64,000 bases of DNA. It comes from Leptospira biflexa (GTDB taxonomy: Bacteria; Spirochaetota; DYNZ01). Position numbers and translations under genes: made by a program. Below are positions 17,735 through 27,091 of this stretch, piece by piece. The notes below the pieces were generated by a model. The model saw only the letters and a program-made list of their open reading frames with translations. It searched no databases and was not told the origin of the DNA. Position 1 is the stretch's first letter. Every line of letters begins with the position of its first letter. The stretch lies in the NCBI GenBank assembly GCA_020720805.1, contig DYNZ01000008.1, forward strand, positions 1-64,000. Reading direction: 5' to 3'.

Positions 17735-18372
17735 AACTCCTCCAGCACTGATTCTGGAAATCTCTCTTTCTCTTTGATGAGTTTTTTCCGTAGCTGCTTT
17801 TTTGCCTTAAAAAGACGGGATTTGACAGTACCCTCACGAATCTGTAGAATGATAGCAATATCGGTGTAGGACATATCCTCAAAATAGCGTAGTAAGAGAA
17901 TTTCGCGAAAGATATCCTGCAGGCTGTCGATTTTTTCCAGTACCAGCTTTTGGAGCTCGCTATCTGTGATGCTTTTTTCCGTATCCGAACGGTGATCCTG
18001 GATCTCGAAATCCTGCTGATCTGATGAGGTGCTCCAGGCACGTTTTCTTTTGTTTCGGATATCCTTGGCTTTGTTGATGACGATGCGGTAAAGCCAGGTG
18101 TAGAGAGAGGATTTTCCCTGAAACCGAGCCAGAGCGCGAATTCCCGATAAAAAGGCATCCTGCAAGGCGTCTTCCGCGTCATTTGGGCTGCCTGTTATCA
18201 GGGTGGCCAGTCGATGCAGGTTGTCGTAGTATTTTTCAACCACGGCAACAAACTGCTCTTCCAGGTTGGCTAAATTTGAGAACTCACCCTCCGGGCTATC
18301 CGGTATATCGTAATAGGGCGATTCAAGAAAAGTGGTCTTCTGGGTATCTCGGGAAAAGGTTGTTAGTTCCAT
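17731..18372 (-). CDS. ECF-family RNA polymerase sigma factor
   Basis: A 213-residue sigma-70 family factor of the RpoE/ECF type. Region 2 is visible as YYDNLHRLATLITGSPNDAE and DALQDAFLSGIRALARF with the WLYRIVINKAKD segment. Region 4 has LLLRYFEDMSYTDIAIILQI and the helix-turn-helix REGTVKSRLFKAKKQLRKKL. The first 40 residues are an unconserved extension. It lies in a likely operon after aroC and the metallo-hydrolase-like gene (10-bp overlap) and is coupled to the putative anti-sigma downstream. Its regulon is unknown. Candidates are its own operon and envelope genes. Confidence 0.93.
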   Translation of the reverse strand: MELTTFSRDTQKTTFLESPYYDIPDSPEGEFSNLANLEEQFVAVVEKYYDNLHRLATLITGSPNDAEDALQDAFLSGIRALARFQGKSSLYTWLYRIVINKAKDIRNKRKRAWSTSSDQQDFEIQDHRSDTEKSITDSELQKLVLEKIDSLQDIFREILLLRYFEDMSYTDIAIILQIREGTVKSRLFKAKKQLRKKLIKEKERFPESVLEEL

Positions 18373-19136
18373 GGGATAATTTCACCTATCTGCGGAAAGT
18401 GAACCTGGGATACTCCGCTTTTATCTTTTAAGTAGGCCATGATACGCTTGTGCGAACGGGCATCATAATCAAAAGGGATAACCAGGTCAGGTTTAAATCT
18501 ATCGATAAACTGAGAAAAGGCAAGGGGGTCGCTATACCGTGAGTCGGATAGAGGCAACAAGGCCACATTTACGGGTACATCGGTCGCTATCTCCCCGGCA
18601 TTTTTTGCTGAATGGAGTAACGCAAGGTTGCCACACTGAATGGAGTAGCTGAACTGGTTGCGGTCACGTGGCGTTGCAATGGCTTTGATGGTAAAGTGGG
18701 CTACCCGCACCGTCTCGCCCGCTTCGATACTCAGGGTCTGCAGACCCATTTCGACCTTTTTTCCCCATTTTTGCTGGAATTTTTGCAAAAAGCCAAGAGG
18801 GGCAATCAATAAGATCTGTGGATTGATTTCGATGAGCTCCTTTAGATAATCCAAATGGGGAAATTGAGGTGAGTTGATCAGAATAAAATCAACGTGTCCT
18901 ACTTTTTGTCCCACCTTTTTTCCCGTGGTAGAGCTAAATTTGTGTTTGAGGTTGTCTTTCAGACCAAATTGCAGCGGATCCTTTTTTTGGATCAAATCAC
19001 CAACATAGATCCATTTGAAATAGGGATTGATGGCCAGGGTCTGTCCCTCATAGGTTAAAATAAAAGCAGAGCTTCCCAGATAGGAGAGGGTGCCTGAGGC
19101 TACCATCTGGTTTTTACTGTTTTTGCTTTGTGTCAT
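18363..19136 (-). CDS. metallo-beta-lactamase-fold protein (UlaG-like), degenerate metal site
   Basis: About 257 residues with the order of strands seen in UlaG/YycJ-type metallo-hydrolases: TLSYLGSSAFILTYEGQTLAI near the start, HVDFILINSPQFPHLDYLKE in the place of the HxHxDH motif, and a C-terminal VIPFDYDARSHKRIM. The HxHxDH ligands are replaced (NSPQFPHLD), with only one His and one Asp left, so catalysis as a normal zinc hydrolase is doubtful. ATG 19136 is preferred to 19142 because AAAGGA is then eight bases upstream. It overlaps the aroC stop and the sigma start. It may act as a binding protein or regulator of the sigma pair. Confidence 0.65.
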   Translation of the reverse strand: MTQSKNSKNQMVASGTLSYLGSSAFILTYEGQTLAINPYFKWIYVGDLIQKKDPLQFGLKDNLKHKFSSTTGKKVGQKVGHVDFILINSPQFPHLDYLKELIEINPQILLIAPLGFLQKFQQKWGKKVEMGLQTLSIEAGETVRVAHFTIKAIATPRDRNQFSYSIQCGNLALLHSAKNAGEIATDVPVNVALLPLSDSRYSDPLAFSQFIDRFKPDLVIPFDYDARSHKRIMAYLKDKSGVSQVHFPQIGEIIPWN

Positions 19137-20292
19137 GATCATATTCCTTTAGACGGAATGGTTCGCTGAATGTTCTCTCGGAAGAGATTCCTGGCTGGAA
19201 TCTGTGATAAGCCTCCTGTCTGAGGATATGGTCCAGGATTGTAAGCGCAGCCATGGCATCTACGATTGGTACCGCCCTGGGGACAACGCATGGGTCGTGA
19301 CGCCCTTTTGCTTTGAGGATCGCCTCGGCTCCGGAGCGGTCAACAGTTTTCTGGTCATGAAAGATGGTGGCAGTTGGTTTGAATACGACCCGGAATAGGA
19401 TATCCTCCCCATTGCTGATGCCCCCCTGGATGCCTCCGGAGTGGTTGCTGTTGGTGCCGATCTGTTTCTCCCCTGCAGGTCGAATGGCAGGCACAAAAGG
19501 GTCATTGTGGGTCGAACCCTTATAATCTGCAGCTTGAAAGCCAGAGCCGATCTCAAAGCCGCGGCACGCTGGAATCGAGAGCATGGCTTTGGCCAGGTCA
19601 GCTTCCAGTTTGTCAAAGGGGGGATCGCCCAAACCGGCTGGCACATTGCTGATGCGGCAGCTGACATAGCCGCCGACAGAGTCGCCCTGGCGCTGAGCCT
19701 CTAAGATGGTCTCGATCATCTGCCCGGCAAATTTTGGCTCTGGGCAGCGAACTTCATTGCTTTCGATCTGCTCGCGGGAGTACCTGCCATAGGTTAGAGG
19801 CAAGCGAACAGAGTGGATACCTGAGACCCATGAGTTTACTGTGATTTGATAGAATTCGCGTAGAATCTGCTGGGCAACGGCTCCGGCAGCCACGCGGGCG
19901 ATAGTTTCGCGCGCACTGGCCCTGCCGCCGCCTCGCCAATCTCTAATTCCATACTTTGCTTCGTAGGTAAAATCTGCGTGAGACGGCCGGTAAAGATCCT
20001 GAAAATCTTCATAGCTGCGTGATTTTGCGTCTGTATTATAGACGATCATGGTCAGCGCGGAACCGGTGGTCTTTCCGGAATAGATTCCGCTGAGGTATTC
20101 CACTTTATCGGCCTCCTGGCGTTTTGTGGTAAGCCGTGATTGGCCAGGCCTGCGGCGGTTTAGCTCCTGCTGAATCAAATCAAAGTCCAGAGGGACATTG
20201 GCTGGGCAACCTGAGATGACGACACCAATTCCTGGACCGTGCGATTCGCCAAAGCTCTCAATCCGAAACAAAGTACCCCAATGATCTCCCAT
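19114..20292 (-). CDS. aroC: chorismate synthase
   Basis: Catalyses the last shikimate-pathway step, from 5-enolpyruvylshikimate 3-phosphate to chorismate, with reduced FMN. The 392 residues start MGDHWGTLFRIESFGESHG and contain GESHGPGIGVV, GGGRASARETIARVAAG, RVVFKPTATI and RHDPCVVPRAVPIVDAM, which are the family signatures for FMN and substrate binding. Length is near the family norm. It is the first gene of the minus operon aroC / metallo-fold protein / ECF sigma / anti-sigma, an unusual link between aromatic synthesis and a sigma factor. It diverges from rsh across a 219-bp gap. Confidence 0.97.
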   Translation of the reverse strand: MGDHWGTLFRIESFGESHGPGIGVVISGCPANVPLDFDLIQQELNRRRPGQSRLTTKRQEADKVEYLSGIYSGKTTGSALTMIVYNTDAKSRSYEDFQDLYRPSHADFTYEAKYGIRDWRGGGRASARETIARVAAGAVAQQILREFYQITVNSWVSGIHSVRLPLTYGRYSREQIESNEVRCPEPKFAGQMIETILEAQRQGDSVGGYVSCRISNVPAGLGDPPFDKLEADLAKAMLSIPACRGFEIGSGFQAADYKGSTHNDPFVPAIRPAGEKQIGTNSNHSGGIQGGISNGEDILFRVVFKPTATIFHDQKTVDRSGAEAILKAKGRHDPCVVPRAVPIVDAMAALTILDHILRQEAYHRFQPGISSERTFSEPFRLKEYDHDTKQKQ

Positions 20293-20511
20293 ATAGTCTC
20301 ATTTCCTTTTTTTGCGATCACTTGCTTTTTTTTTGCTCAGAATGAGATTTCCTGTATAAAATACAAATAGTATTTTAGGAAAGTGTCTCTGTTCTGCAAA
20401 GAAATTGGTAGAAGCCGGCTGAAGTAAAGCAACGAGTTGTTCTCTGTCTGATCGTGGGGCGAATTTGCAGGATAGCGTTTTGTTGCGATGATTGGAAAAA
20501 GGAAATAGAAT

Positions 20512-22524
20512 ATGGAAGCAGCCTGCATTCAGGACCCTGAGGAGCTTTATCAAAAAATTGAAGAGTTTAACCCAAAGGCGAATCTGACATTGATCCGGCA
20601 AGCCTTTGAGTTTGCCCGTGAAATGCATAAAGAGCAGAAGCGCTTATCCGGGGAAGATTATATTATCCATCCTTTGAATGTGGCTTATATTATCGCTGAT
20701 TTGAAGTTGGATGATGACTCGATCCTCGCTGCGCTTCTCCATGATGTGGTGGAGGACACTCCGGTCACCTATGAACAGCTTCGCGAGAAGTACGGTAAGG
20801 ATGTAGAAAGCCTGGTGCAGGGCGTCACAAAAATATCTTCCATCAAAGAAAAAACCAGAGAGTTTAATCAGGCCATCAACATTCGCAAAATTTTGATGGC
20901 CTCCTTTAATGACGTTCGTGTGATTATCATAAAGCTGGCGGACAAATTGCACAATATGCGCACACTTCAGTTCCAGAAAGAGGAGAAGCAGAAGCGCATA
21001 TCAGAGGAGGTTTTGGAGATTTACGCGCCGTTGGCATCCAGACTCGGAATGTACCAGATAAAGTCAGAGCTGGAGGATATGGCATTTAAGTACCACAACT
21101 CCCAGATGTACAAAAAGATCGCACGGGAGGTCTCCGAAAAAAAGGTAGAGAGGGATCAATATATTGAAAACATCCGTTCCATTCTGGAGCTCAAGCTCAA
21201 AGAGATCGGAATCCAGGCGGCCATTCTGGGGCGAGCCAAACATCTCTACTCAATTTACACAAAAATGAAGCGCGACGGTAAGGATTTGAACCAGATCTAC
21301 GATCTGCATGGAATCCGTATTATCACGGAGAAAATCAGCGAATGCTACGGTGTTTTGGGAATTGTGCATACCCTGTGGAATCCGCTTCCCGGAAGATTTA
21401 AGGATTATATTGCGATGCCCAAGCCAAATATGTACCAATCGATTCATACGACGGTTTGGGGACCAGGTATGATTCCGATGGAGGTGCAGATTCGTACACG
21501 AGAAATGGATCACATTGCTGAGGATGGTGTGGCTGCCCATTGGCAATATAAAGAGGGGGAAAAGAAACGAAAATTTGATTGGGTAGAAAAGGTACAGCGC
21601 TGGCATAGTGAAGATCTTGAGGATACACAGAACTTTCTTCGCCAGATCAAAACAGATTTGGCGACCAAGGAGATCTATGTTTTTTCACCCAAAGGAGAGA
21701 TCATTGAGCTGCCCGCCGGATCGACACCCATAGATTTTGCCTATCATATTCATACTGAGGTCGGCAGCCATTGCTCCGGGGCCAGGGTAAACGGAAAGAT
21801 GGTAAACCTTCACTACCAGCTTAGCCAAGGTGATCAGGTTGACATTCTTACCAATAAAAATTCGGAGCCGAATATAAGCTGGTTAAAATTTTGTCGAACC
21901 TCCCATGCCCGCTCGAAAATTCGTTCGTACATCCGGAAAAAAGAGGAGTTATTTGCCAAACCGCCTGAAGAAAAGGAGCCAAGATCCGGTGAGTCAAAGC
22001 AACCGGTGGAGATGCCGGAGATCTTTAAGATAAAAAAGGTTCAGAAAAAACAGCGTAGCAGCGATACCAGCAAAGGGGAAAAGAGTCAGCTCAACATCGA
22101 AATTATGGGTTTTAAAGATTTGCTGGTTCGTTTTGCCAACTGCTGTCACCCCGTGGTGGGTGATGCTATTGTTGGTTATATCTCGCGCGGTCGGGGTGTT
22201 ACGATACATAAAAAAGATTGTCAAAATGTGATTCGCGGTTTTATCGAAAAGGAGAGGATGGTTAACGTCATCTGGGAGAGCCAGGGAGAAACCTATCCGG
22301 TGACGATCAATATTGTCGGAGTTGATAGACGATATTTTTTGCGTGATCTTGTAACGGAAATTTCGAATAATAAAATAAATATCTTGTCAGCGGACGCGAA
22401 AAAAGTAAAGGATAATGACGCCAAGATTATTTTTACGGTTGCGATTACGCACACCGAAGAGCTGCGCGCTTTAATCACGGATCTGAAAAGCGTTCGTGGC
22501 GTGCGCAAGGTTTATCGATCGTAG
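20512..22524 (+). CDS. rsh: bifunctional (p)ppGpp synthetase/hydrolase, RelA/SpoT homologue
   Basis: A 670-residue stringent-response enzyme. The HD hydrolase domain has the intact HDVVED motif (residues 77-82) and KLADKLHNMRTL, so ppGpp hydrolysis is predicted. The synthetase domain has YSIYTKMKRDGKDLNQIYD, GRFKDYIAMPKPNMYQSIH and MEVQIRTREMDHIAEDGVAA, so synthesis is also likely. A TGS domain (IYVFSPKGEIIELPAGSTP), a zinc-finger-like/ACT region with FANCCHPVVGD and HKKDCQNV, and a final ACT domain follow. This is the full regulatory architecture. AAAGGAAA precedes the start by about eight bases. It is followed closely by a gene of unknown function. Confidence 0.95.
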   Translation: MEAACIQDPEELYQKIEEFNPKANLTLIRQAFEFAREMHKEQKRLSGEDYIIHPLNVAYIIADLKLDDDSILAALLHDVVEDTPVTYEQLREKYGKDVESLVQGVTKISSIKEKTREFNQAINIRKILMASFNDVRVIIIKLADKLHNMRTLQFQKEEKQKRISEEVLEIYAPLASRLGMYQIKSELEDMAFKYHNSQMYKKIAREVSEKKVERDQYIENIRSILELKLKEIGIQAAILGRAKHLYSIYTKMKRDGKDLNQIYDLHGIRIITEKISECYGVLGIVHTLWNPLPGRFKDYIAMPKPNMYQSIHTTVWGPGMIPMEVQIRTREMDHIAEDGVAAHWQYKEGEKKRKFDWVEKVQRWHSEDLEDTQNFLRQIKTDLATKEIYVFSPKGEIIELPAGSTPIDFAYHIHTEVGSHCSGARVNGKMVNLHYQLSQGDQVDILTNKNSEPNISWLKFCRTSHARSKIRSYIRKKEELFAKPPEEKEPRSGESKQPVEMPEIFKIKKVQKKQRSSDTSKGEKSQLNIEIMGFKDLLVRFANCCHPVVGDAIVGYISRGRGVTIHKKDCQNVIRGFIEKERMVNVIWESQGETYPVTINIVGVDRRYFLRDLVTEISNNKINILSADAKKVKDNDAKIIFTVAITHTEELRALITDLKSVRGVRKVYRS

Positions 22525-22562
22525 CCTTGGCAATTGCCAATGGTGGAACCGGGGGAGATTGT

Positions 22563-23501
22563 ATGGATTTTTACCTTCGCGATGTAGAAGAGATTTATAC
22601 CAGTATCTTGATGCAGAACCAGGGGGATCGCGGTCATCTGCGCATTCCAGAATCGGATACCTTTATCAAGGATATTTCCAACACGCTGGGCATCAGCAAG
22701 CATCGGGTCAACCAGTTTTTGCAGGCGATGAAATTCAGCCATCATATCTTTATCTTCAATATCACCAGGGCGGATACGGATCGGAAGATTGCTCCACTGG
22801 ATGGCTTGGTTGTGGCTGAGAGGGAGATTCTTGATGTACTGCTTCCCCTGTACGAGAATAAGCTGCGCCAGGAGTACCAGAATCTAAAGGGTCAAGACAA
22901 ATCAGCGGACGGGATCCTGAAAGAGCTGCTGCCGGAGATGAATATTCACAACAATACCCCGTTAGGGAAAATTGTGAATGTCGTTTCCATGCTTCGGGAA
23001 TATCTGCACTATTTAAAAGAGCATCCAGAAGAGTTTCAGGATGAGAGCCGGCAGGAAAGGATTAAGAGCGAGTTGGAGACTCTGGGCTTTCTTGTGTTTG
23101 ATGAATCCTTGAACAAACATGTCGTGGCTGAAGAGTATCAGAAAGAGGATGTGATTAGCCAGGAGGAGATTGCTCAGGTAAAGGAGGATTATGAAGAGGA
23201 TGCGTTAAGCGGCAGTCAGTTCAAAACACGTATCAATCTTACTTTTGAAAAAGCCTTAAAGATCTATGGCTTGCCATTCATTCTCAAACACCACCTTAAG
23301 AATGGTCAATTTTCTGTGTTGGAGAAATTGATCATACAGAACCGGTATTTTGATCTGCGGGATTTGCAGTACATTCGCAATGAATTGCGAACGACGATGA
23401 AAAATTTTGAGAGAAATCCGACCCTGGCCATGCGGCGCTCAGAAGTTTACAGTCTGGATAGGATTTTGGCCAAAACCATCCGACGATTCTCCATCAACTG
23501 A
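22563..23501 (+). CDS. conserved-looking protein with an N-terminal HTH-like region, 312 aa
   Basis: I do not recognise the family. Residues about 30-60 (DTFIKDISNTLGISKHRVNQFLQAM) read like a helix-turn-helix. The rest is highly charged and helical, with no membrane segment, and contains LGKIVNVVSMLREYLHYLKE and a C-terminal block LRDLQYIRNELRTTMKNFE. ATG 22563 is chosen because GGGGGAG lies seven bases upstream; a longer reading from 22527 has none. It begins 38 bp after rsh and is probably cotranscribed. A cytoplasmic regulatory role is possible, but nothing in the sequence proves it. Confidence 0.65.
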   Translation: MDFYLRDVEEIYTSILMQNQGDRGHLRIPESDTFIKDISNTLGISKHRVNQFLQAMKFSHHIFIFNITRADTDRKIAPLDGLVVAEREILDVLLPLYENKLRQEYQNLKGQDKSADGILKELLPEMNIHNNTPLGKIVNVVSMLREYLHYLKEHPEEFQDESRQERIKSELETLGFLVFDESLNKHVVAEEYQKEDVISQEEIAQVKEDYEEDALSGSQFKTRINLTFEKALKIYGLPFILKHHLKNGQFSVLEKLIIQNRYFDLRDLQYIRNELRTTMKNFERNPTLAMRRSEVYSLDRILAKTIRRFSIN

Positions 23502-23794
23502 TTGGCTGCTCTCCTGTAACGAATCAGAAACGCGGAAAAAATGGGCGTGGTTCATCTCACCAAGTGGGCGGTATTCCGAATTTCGCACCAACGGAAAAAT
23601 CGGCTGGGAGGTTAATGCCGATAGAAAGTGTTCACAGTGCTTTTATAGCAGTATAATAATGCTTGACATGACCCTTTTTTTTTGATTTATGGCTCAAATC
23701 TGTAATGGTTGAGGATTTTCTACCTGTTTTTTTTGACGTTTTTGATTCCTCATATATATTTCTAAATACATCCTGAGACTTGGAGGAAGTCATA

Positions 23795-24019
23795 ATGAGA
23801 CGCTATGATGTATTTCAACATGAATTGGGCGATATAGATGATGTCGAGATCATCCGCTATTTTGAGATGGGCTGGACTTCGAATGCCGCTATTGTTTCAC
23901 GGATAAAAGATACCATGAATCTGCATATCTCGACCTCTAGAGTCAAAGATCTGCGTACATTGTGGAATAAAAGAATGAAAGCCATGGAGCAAACCAAACC
24001 CCTTCGCATGTTCCGTTAA
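23795..24019 (+). CDS. small helical protein, 74 aa
   Basis: A 74-residue charged protein beginning MRRYDVFQHELGDIDDVEII with TSNAAIVSRIKDTMNLHIS and VKDLRTLWNKRMKAM. The centre could form a helix-turn-helix (AIVSRIKD then TSRVKDL). GGAGG lies about nine bases before ATG 23795, which decides the start over TTG 23780. Upstream (about 23662) a TTGACA box is visible but the -10 is poor. Immediately after the stop is a perfect palindrome (24020-24035). A small DNA-binding regulator is a guess. Confidence 0.55.
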   Translation: MRRYDVFQHELGDIDDVEIIRYFEMGWTSNAAIVSRIKDTMNLHISTSRVKDLRTLWNKRMKAMEQTKPLRMFR

Positions 24020-24035
24020 AACGCTAGCTAGCGTT
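24020..24035. repeat. 16-bp perfect palindrome after the small HTH-like gene
   Basis: AACGCTAGCTAGCGTT begins on the base after the TAA of the 74-aa gene. CCCCC and TATTTTT follow. It could act as a weak terminator hairpin or as an operator-like dyad. Confidence 0.4.
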
Positions 24036-24103
24036 CCCCCTATTTTTCTAAAATCTGACTATATATCAACTTTAGACAGACTTCGTAAGAAAAACAGAAC
24101 TCT

Positions 24104-25267
24104 TTATTCTACGCGAACAGGAATTGTGAAGGGATAAGCGGGATAACCCTGCTGGTCTGTTTTCAGGTCTGTCCGTTTAGGATTTGGTTCATAGGTGTTG
24201 CGATTTCGGTATTGAACAGAGTAACGGTTTAATATGGTAAGCTCTTTCTCTTTGCTCTCTTTGGGTAGTGTGATCTGAAACCGGAAGGTATAGGTGCGGT
24301 ATTTGGGCCAGGGGTATAGGGTGTACTCTGATACAGGCTGTAGCGCGGTCATGTCCTGATTTTTTTTCAGGTTAAAGATTCGCCGTCCTGGTCGGTACAC
24401 TTTTCCGAAATTTTCCAGCGATTTGAGTTGAACCATTGCCTGGCTGCTAAGTGTAAAAGTGACATAGCTTTTGGCGGTGTAGGAGCCAAGATTGCTGATG
24501 CGAAATTGCACCTCCTGGGATTGCCCGGGGGTCAGGTAGTCCGGTAGTTTGATATCGCGGTATACAAGGAAGGGCTTGTCTATGACAAAAGGAACGAACT
24601 CGAACCCGTTAAACTTTAAGACCTCTTTATCGAGGTAGTCATTCATTTTTCCGTAGGCATATTTTACCTGCTCCTCTTTTTTGCCCGCGCTCGGTAGAAC
24701 CAATTCAAGGTGGCCGTCGTCATTGGTGTCTTCCCAGCGGATTTCCGGTGATCCCTGATCGCTGCTGCCGCTTGAGGGCGCTGCAGTTTTTGAAAGCAAT
24801 GCTGCGGGAATCTCTTTATTCAGCAGGGAGTTATCAGTAAATGGCGAGCGCCAGATCATAAGCTTTTTGTGCGACAATTTTGCATCTGATCCGGAGAAGT
24901 GGGAAAATTCAAGGAAAATGCTGTTATGGCCATCTTTGAAAAAATCCTTCACAAGGATTCTATCAAGTAAAGAGGCAGCAGGACTGATCTCTTTATGAAA
25001 TATTTTTTCGTCCTCTTCCTTCCCTCTTATTTTTTTCAGGATCATCATCTCCCAAGCGCTCTCTTTGGTCAGCTTGTAGACCATAACGGTTTCCAGGGCA
25101 AGAGTGGTGTCTAAGTTGATTCTGCGCTTGTGAAATTGCAGAGGTTTTTCACTTTTCCCAGGGAGAATCCATTTAAAATACTCCTGATTTGGATCCTGGT
25201 TTTTTTTGCACCCGAGCATCAGGATTGCTAATAAGAGTACGGGTAAGGTAAGGTTTCTTAGATGCAT
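24104..25267 (-). CDS. lipoprotein, 387 aa, possible FG-GAP-like domain
   Basis: The signal is a lipobox (LPVLLLAILMLGCKK), and the start is placed at ATG 25267 because the reading upstream of it adds an unrelated N-terminus that overlaps the neighbouring gene. The mature protein has RWEDTNDDGHLELVLPSAG, which resembles an FG-GAP/VCBS calcium-binding type repeat (DxNxDGxxEL), and strand-rich segments such as LSSQAMVQLKSLENF and YTFRFQITLPKES. It is exported and membrane-anchored, probably binding a ligand at the envelope. It lies downstream of the secernin-like gene on the same strand. The family is unassigned. Confidence 0.6.
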   Translation of the reverse strand: MHLRNLTLPVLLLAILMLGCKKNQDPNQEYFKWILPGKSEKPLQFHKRRINLDTTLALETVMVYKLTKESAWEMMILKKIRGKEEDEKIFHKEISPAASLLDRILVKDFFKDGHNSIFLEFSHFSGSDAKLSHKKLMIWRSPFTDNSLLNKEIPAALLSKTAAPSSGSSDQGSPEIRWEDTNDDGHLELVLPSAGKKEEQVKYAYGKMNDYLDKEVLKFNGFEFVPFVIDKPFLVYRDIKLPDYLTPGQSQEVQFRISNLGSYTAKSYVTFTLSSQAMVQLKSLENFGKVYRPGRRIFNLKKNQDMTALQPVSEYTLYPWPKYRTYTFRFQITLPKESKEKELTILNRYSVQYRNRNTYEPNPKRTDLKTDQQGYPAYPFTIPVRVE

Positions 25268-25383
25268 GGTAAAAATCCGTATGAAAAAAAATACCAAGTC
25301 CCCCTGGTCGGCAGTATTGATTCGTATTGGGGAGACAAAATGGCAGGCCAATCTTTTTTTAGGTAATTCTTCTGGCAATTGAA

Positions 25384-26775
25384 TTATGTTGGTACGCCAG
25401 CTTTTTTGTTTTCTCTCGTTGCGATACGGACGCACTTGGGAGATAGGTTATGGTTTTTGCTATCGGCAAGGGAGTCGTTGATGAGCTCCAGCCACTGTCC
25501 TATTTTAGTTCGATGCAGGGTATCATGGCTCTGCAGTTGGGCAAAAAAGAACTCACCCCACTGTTTTTCGTCCGGATACATAGAAGGGAAATTTTTTGCC
25601 CAATTTTGCTGCTCCCGGATCAACATCTCCTCAATTTCATCCCGCTCGTGGCGCAGGATTTCAATGAAATGGTCATAGCTTAGCATGATTTTTCGATTTA
25701 GACGCTCTTGCTGCCACCACAGGCTATCATTTTGAAATGTATCCCTAGAATAAGGGAACATAGGATAAAAATGGTTCTGCTCGAATTTTGCGAACTGACG
25801 CAGCGCGGCGGGATAAAAAGGAATCGGCTTAAAGAGCGACATGCAGGGAGAGGATGTCGCTGTGGTCCAAAGCAGGGGCGGTAGTTTGGGACGCAGTTCT
25901 AGGATAACAGAATTGGCTGTTTGTAGAGAGAGGATACCACAATAGTGCATACAGCTTCGGGATAATCCGCGTCGCTCCAGATGATCCGGTTCTGGTCCAT
26001 GGTCGCGCATCAGGGCGAACATATCCCAGGTTGAAATTTTTTGATTCCGATTCTGCCAGAAAGCGGTAAAGGAGGTAGAGCGAATATGGCTTCGGCTCAG
26101 CCAGGCGAACAACTTGCGCTCAAAAAAATTCTTAAAGTGAAAAGGTTCCTGTTCCTGTTTGCGTCGCGTTTTTCTCGGTAGAGAGAGCAAACCCGCATGA
26201 TGTCTTTCAAAATCGCGACCAATGGTTAAACCTCCTGTGAGGCTATGTGGTTGGGTTACTCTTTGGGCGGCCCAGAATTGCCCTGCAGTCTCAAGAACCC
26301 ACGCCTCCTGCGGGTCAGCGAGAAGAAAACTGGCGTGATAAATCGTCTTATTGCGTTTGCTTTGAAAGCCACCCTGGCCATAGGCAGAGATCAGATTGAC
26401 AATGATATCAATAGCCATGGCTGCGTTACGTGAGCGCTCCAAAGCCAGACGTAAAAGATCCTGCCCTGTTAATACATGCTGAATTTGGTATTTCTGGTTG
26501 GTAAAGGCTCCTGAGGTTGCTCCAGCTACCCCTTTCTCGCTAATGCCGATTTCTGCGCCGTAGCTACCATAGGGTTGGCTAATGAGAATGGCAAAAGTTT
26601 TTGCCTCCTGGGGAATCTCTCTGTAGGTACACTGAACTTGTGCATGGGACGGGTGTTGCTCTCCGGGAATAAATAGAATATTTTGCGCTTCATTGGATTC
26701 CCGCTGGCTGTTAGCTGCTAGAAATGTGGTTTGTTCGCGACCGTACGCTGCAGGTATAAAAAAACAGTCAGCCAT
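25384..26775 (-). CDS. secernin-like (peptidase family C69) N-terminal-nucleophile hydrolase
   Basis: Secernins and C69 dipeptidases are Ntn hydrolases whose nucleophile is an N-terminal Cys exposed after processing. Here MADCFFIPAAYGREQTTF, then NSQRESNEAQNI and SQPYGSYGAEIGISEKGVAG match the order of the family (C, NSDRxxNEAQ, WGAEMGxNExGVAxG). With start ATG 26775 the Cys is residue 4. A longer start at 26955 adds a hydrophobic stretch but reads through a terminator-like hairpin and has no ribosome site. At about 463 residues it is a little longer than typical, and the C-terminal 150 residues are rich in aromatic and charged residues. It is a hydrolase of unknown substrate. Confidence 0.65.
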   Translation of the reverse strand: MADCFFIPAAYGREQTTFLAANSQRESNEAQNILFIPGEQHPSHAQVQCTYREIPQEAKTFAILISQPYGSYGAEIGISEKGVAGATSGAFTNQKYQIQHVLTGQDLLRLALERSRNAAMAIDIIVNLISAYGQGGFQSKRNKTIYHASFLLADPQEAWVLETAGQFWAAQRVTQPHSLTGGLTIGRDFERHHAGLLSLPRKTRRKQEQEPFHFKNFFERKLFAWLSRSHIRSTSFTAFWQNRNQKISTWDMFALMRDHGPEPDHLERRGLSRSCMHYCGILSLQTANSVILELRPKLPPLLWTTATSSPCMSLFKPIPFYPAALRQFAKFEQNHFYPMFPYSRDTFQNDSLWWQQERLNRKIMLSYDHFIEILRHERDEIEEMLIREQQNWAKNFPSMYPDEKQWGEFFFAQLQSHDTLHRTKIGQWLELINDSLADSKNHNLSPKCVRIATRENKKAGVPT

Positions 26776-26853
26776 AGCAGAGTGATCCTTCTTTGCGAAA
26801 TAGTTGTTGTCAAAAATGGCGGCAGAGCTTCCATATAGAATAAGGGCGATTAC

Positions 26854-26902
26854 AAAAACCAGCTTTTTCTGTATTTTAAAAATCAGAAAAGCTGGTTTTT
26901 TC
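26854..26902. terminator. bidirectional terminator-like hairpin between divergent genes
   Basis: AACCAGCTTTTTCTG (26857-26871) pairs with CAGAAAAGCTGGTT (26884-26897), with one bulged T. The T-run 26896-26901 follows on the plus strand and the A-run 26854-26858 gives a U-tract on the minus strand. The rest of the 316-bp gap 26776-27091 shows no gene; promoters for both divergent genes should lie there. Confidence 0.5.
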
Positions 26903-27091
26903 AATACTTGCGCCCCATGATAGGCACAAAAGCGGTAGTTTTTGTACCTATCCATATACTCGAATCACTTTGGTTCTCGGGTTTTATACTGGCTAAAGGG
27001 TGCGTCGACATCGCTGGCATTGCCTTTCGATATCCGAAAACCAAAATGCCTTTAGTATAAATTCCAGGATTCGTCAAGAAAAAGAGCTCTC

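Noticed and set aside
20299-20628. 109-codon minus-strand ORF over the aroC-rsh gap
   Set aside because: It overlaps the rsh start on the other strand and has no ribosome site or motif.
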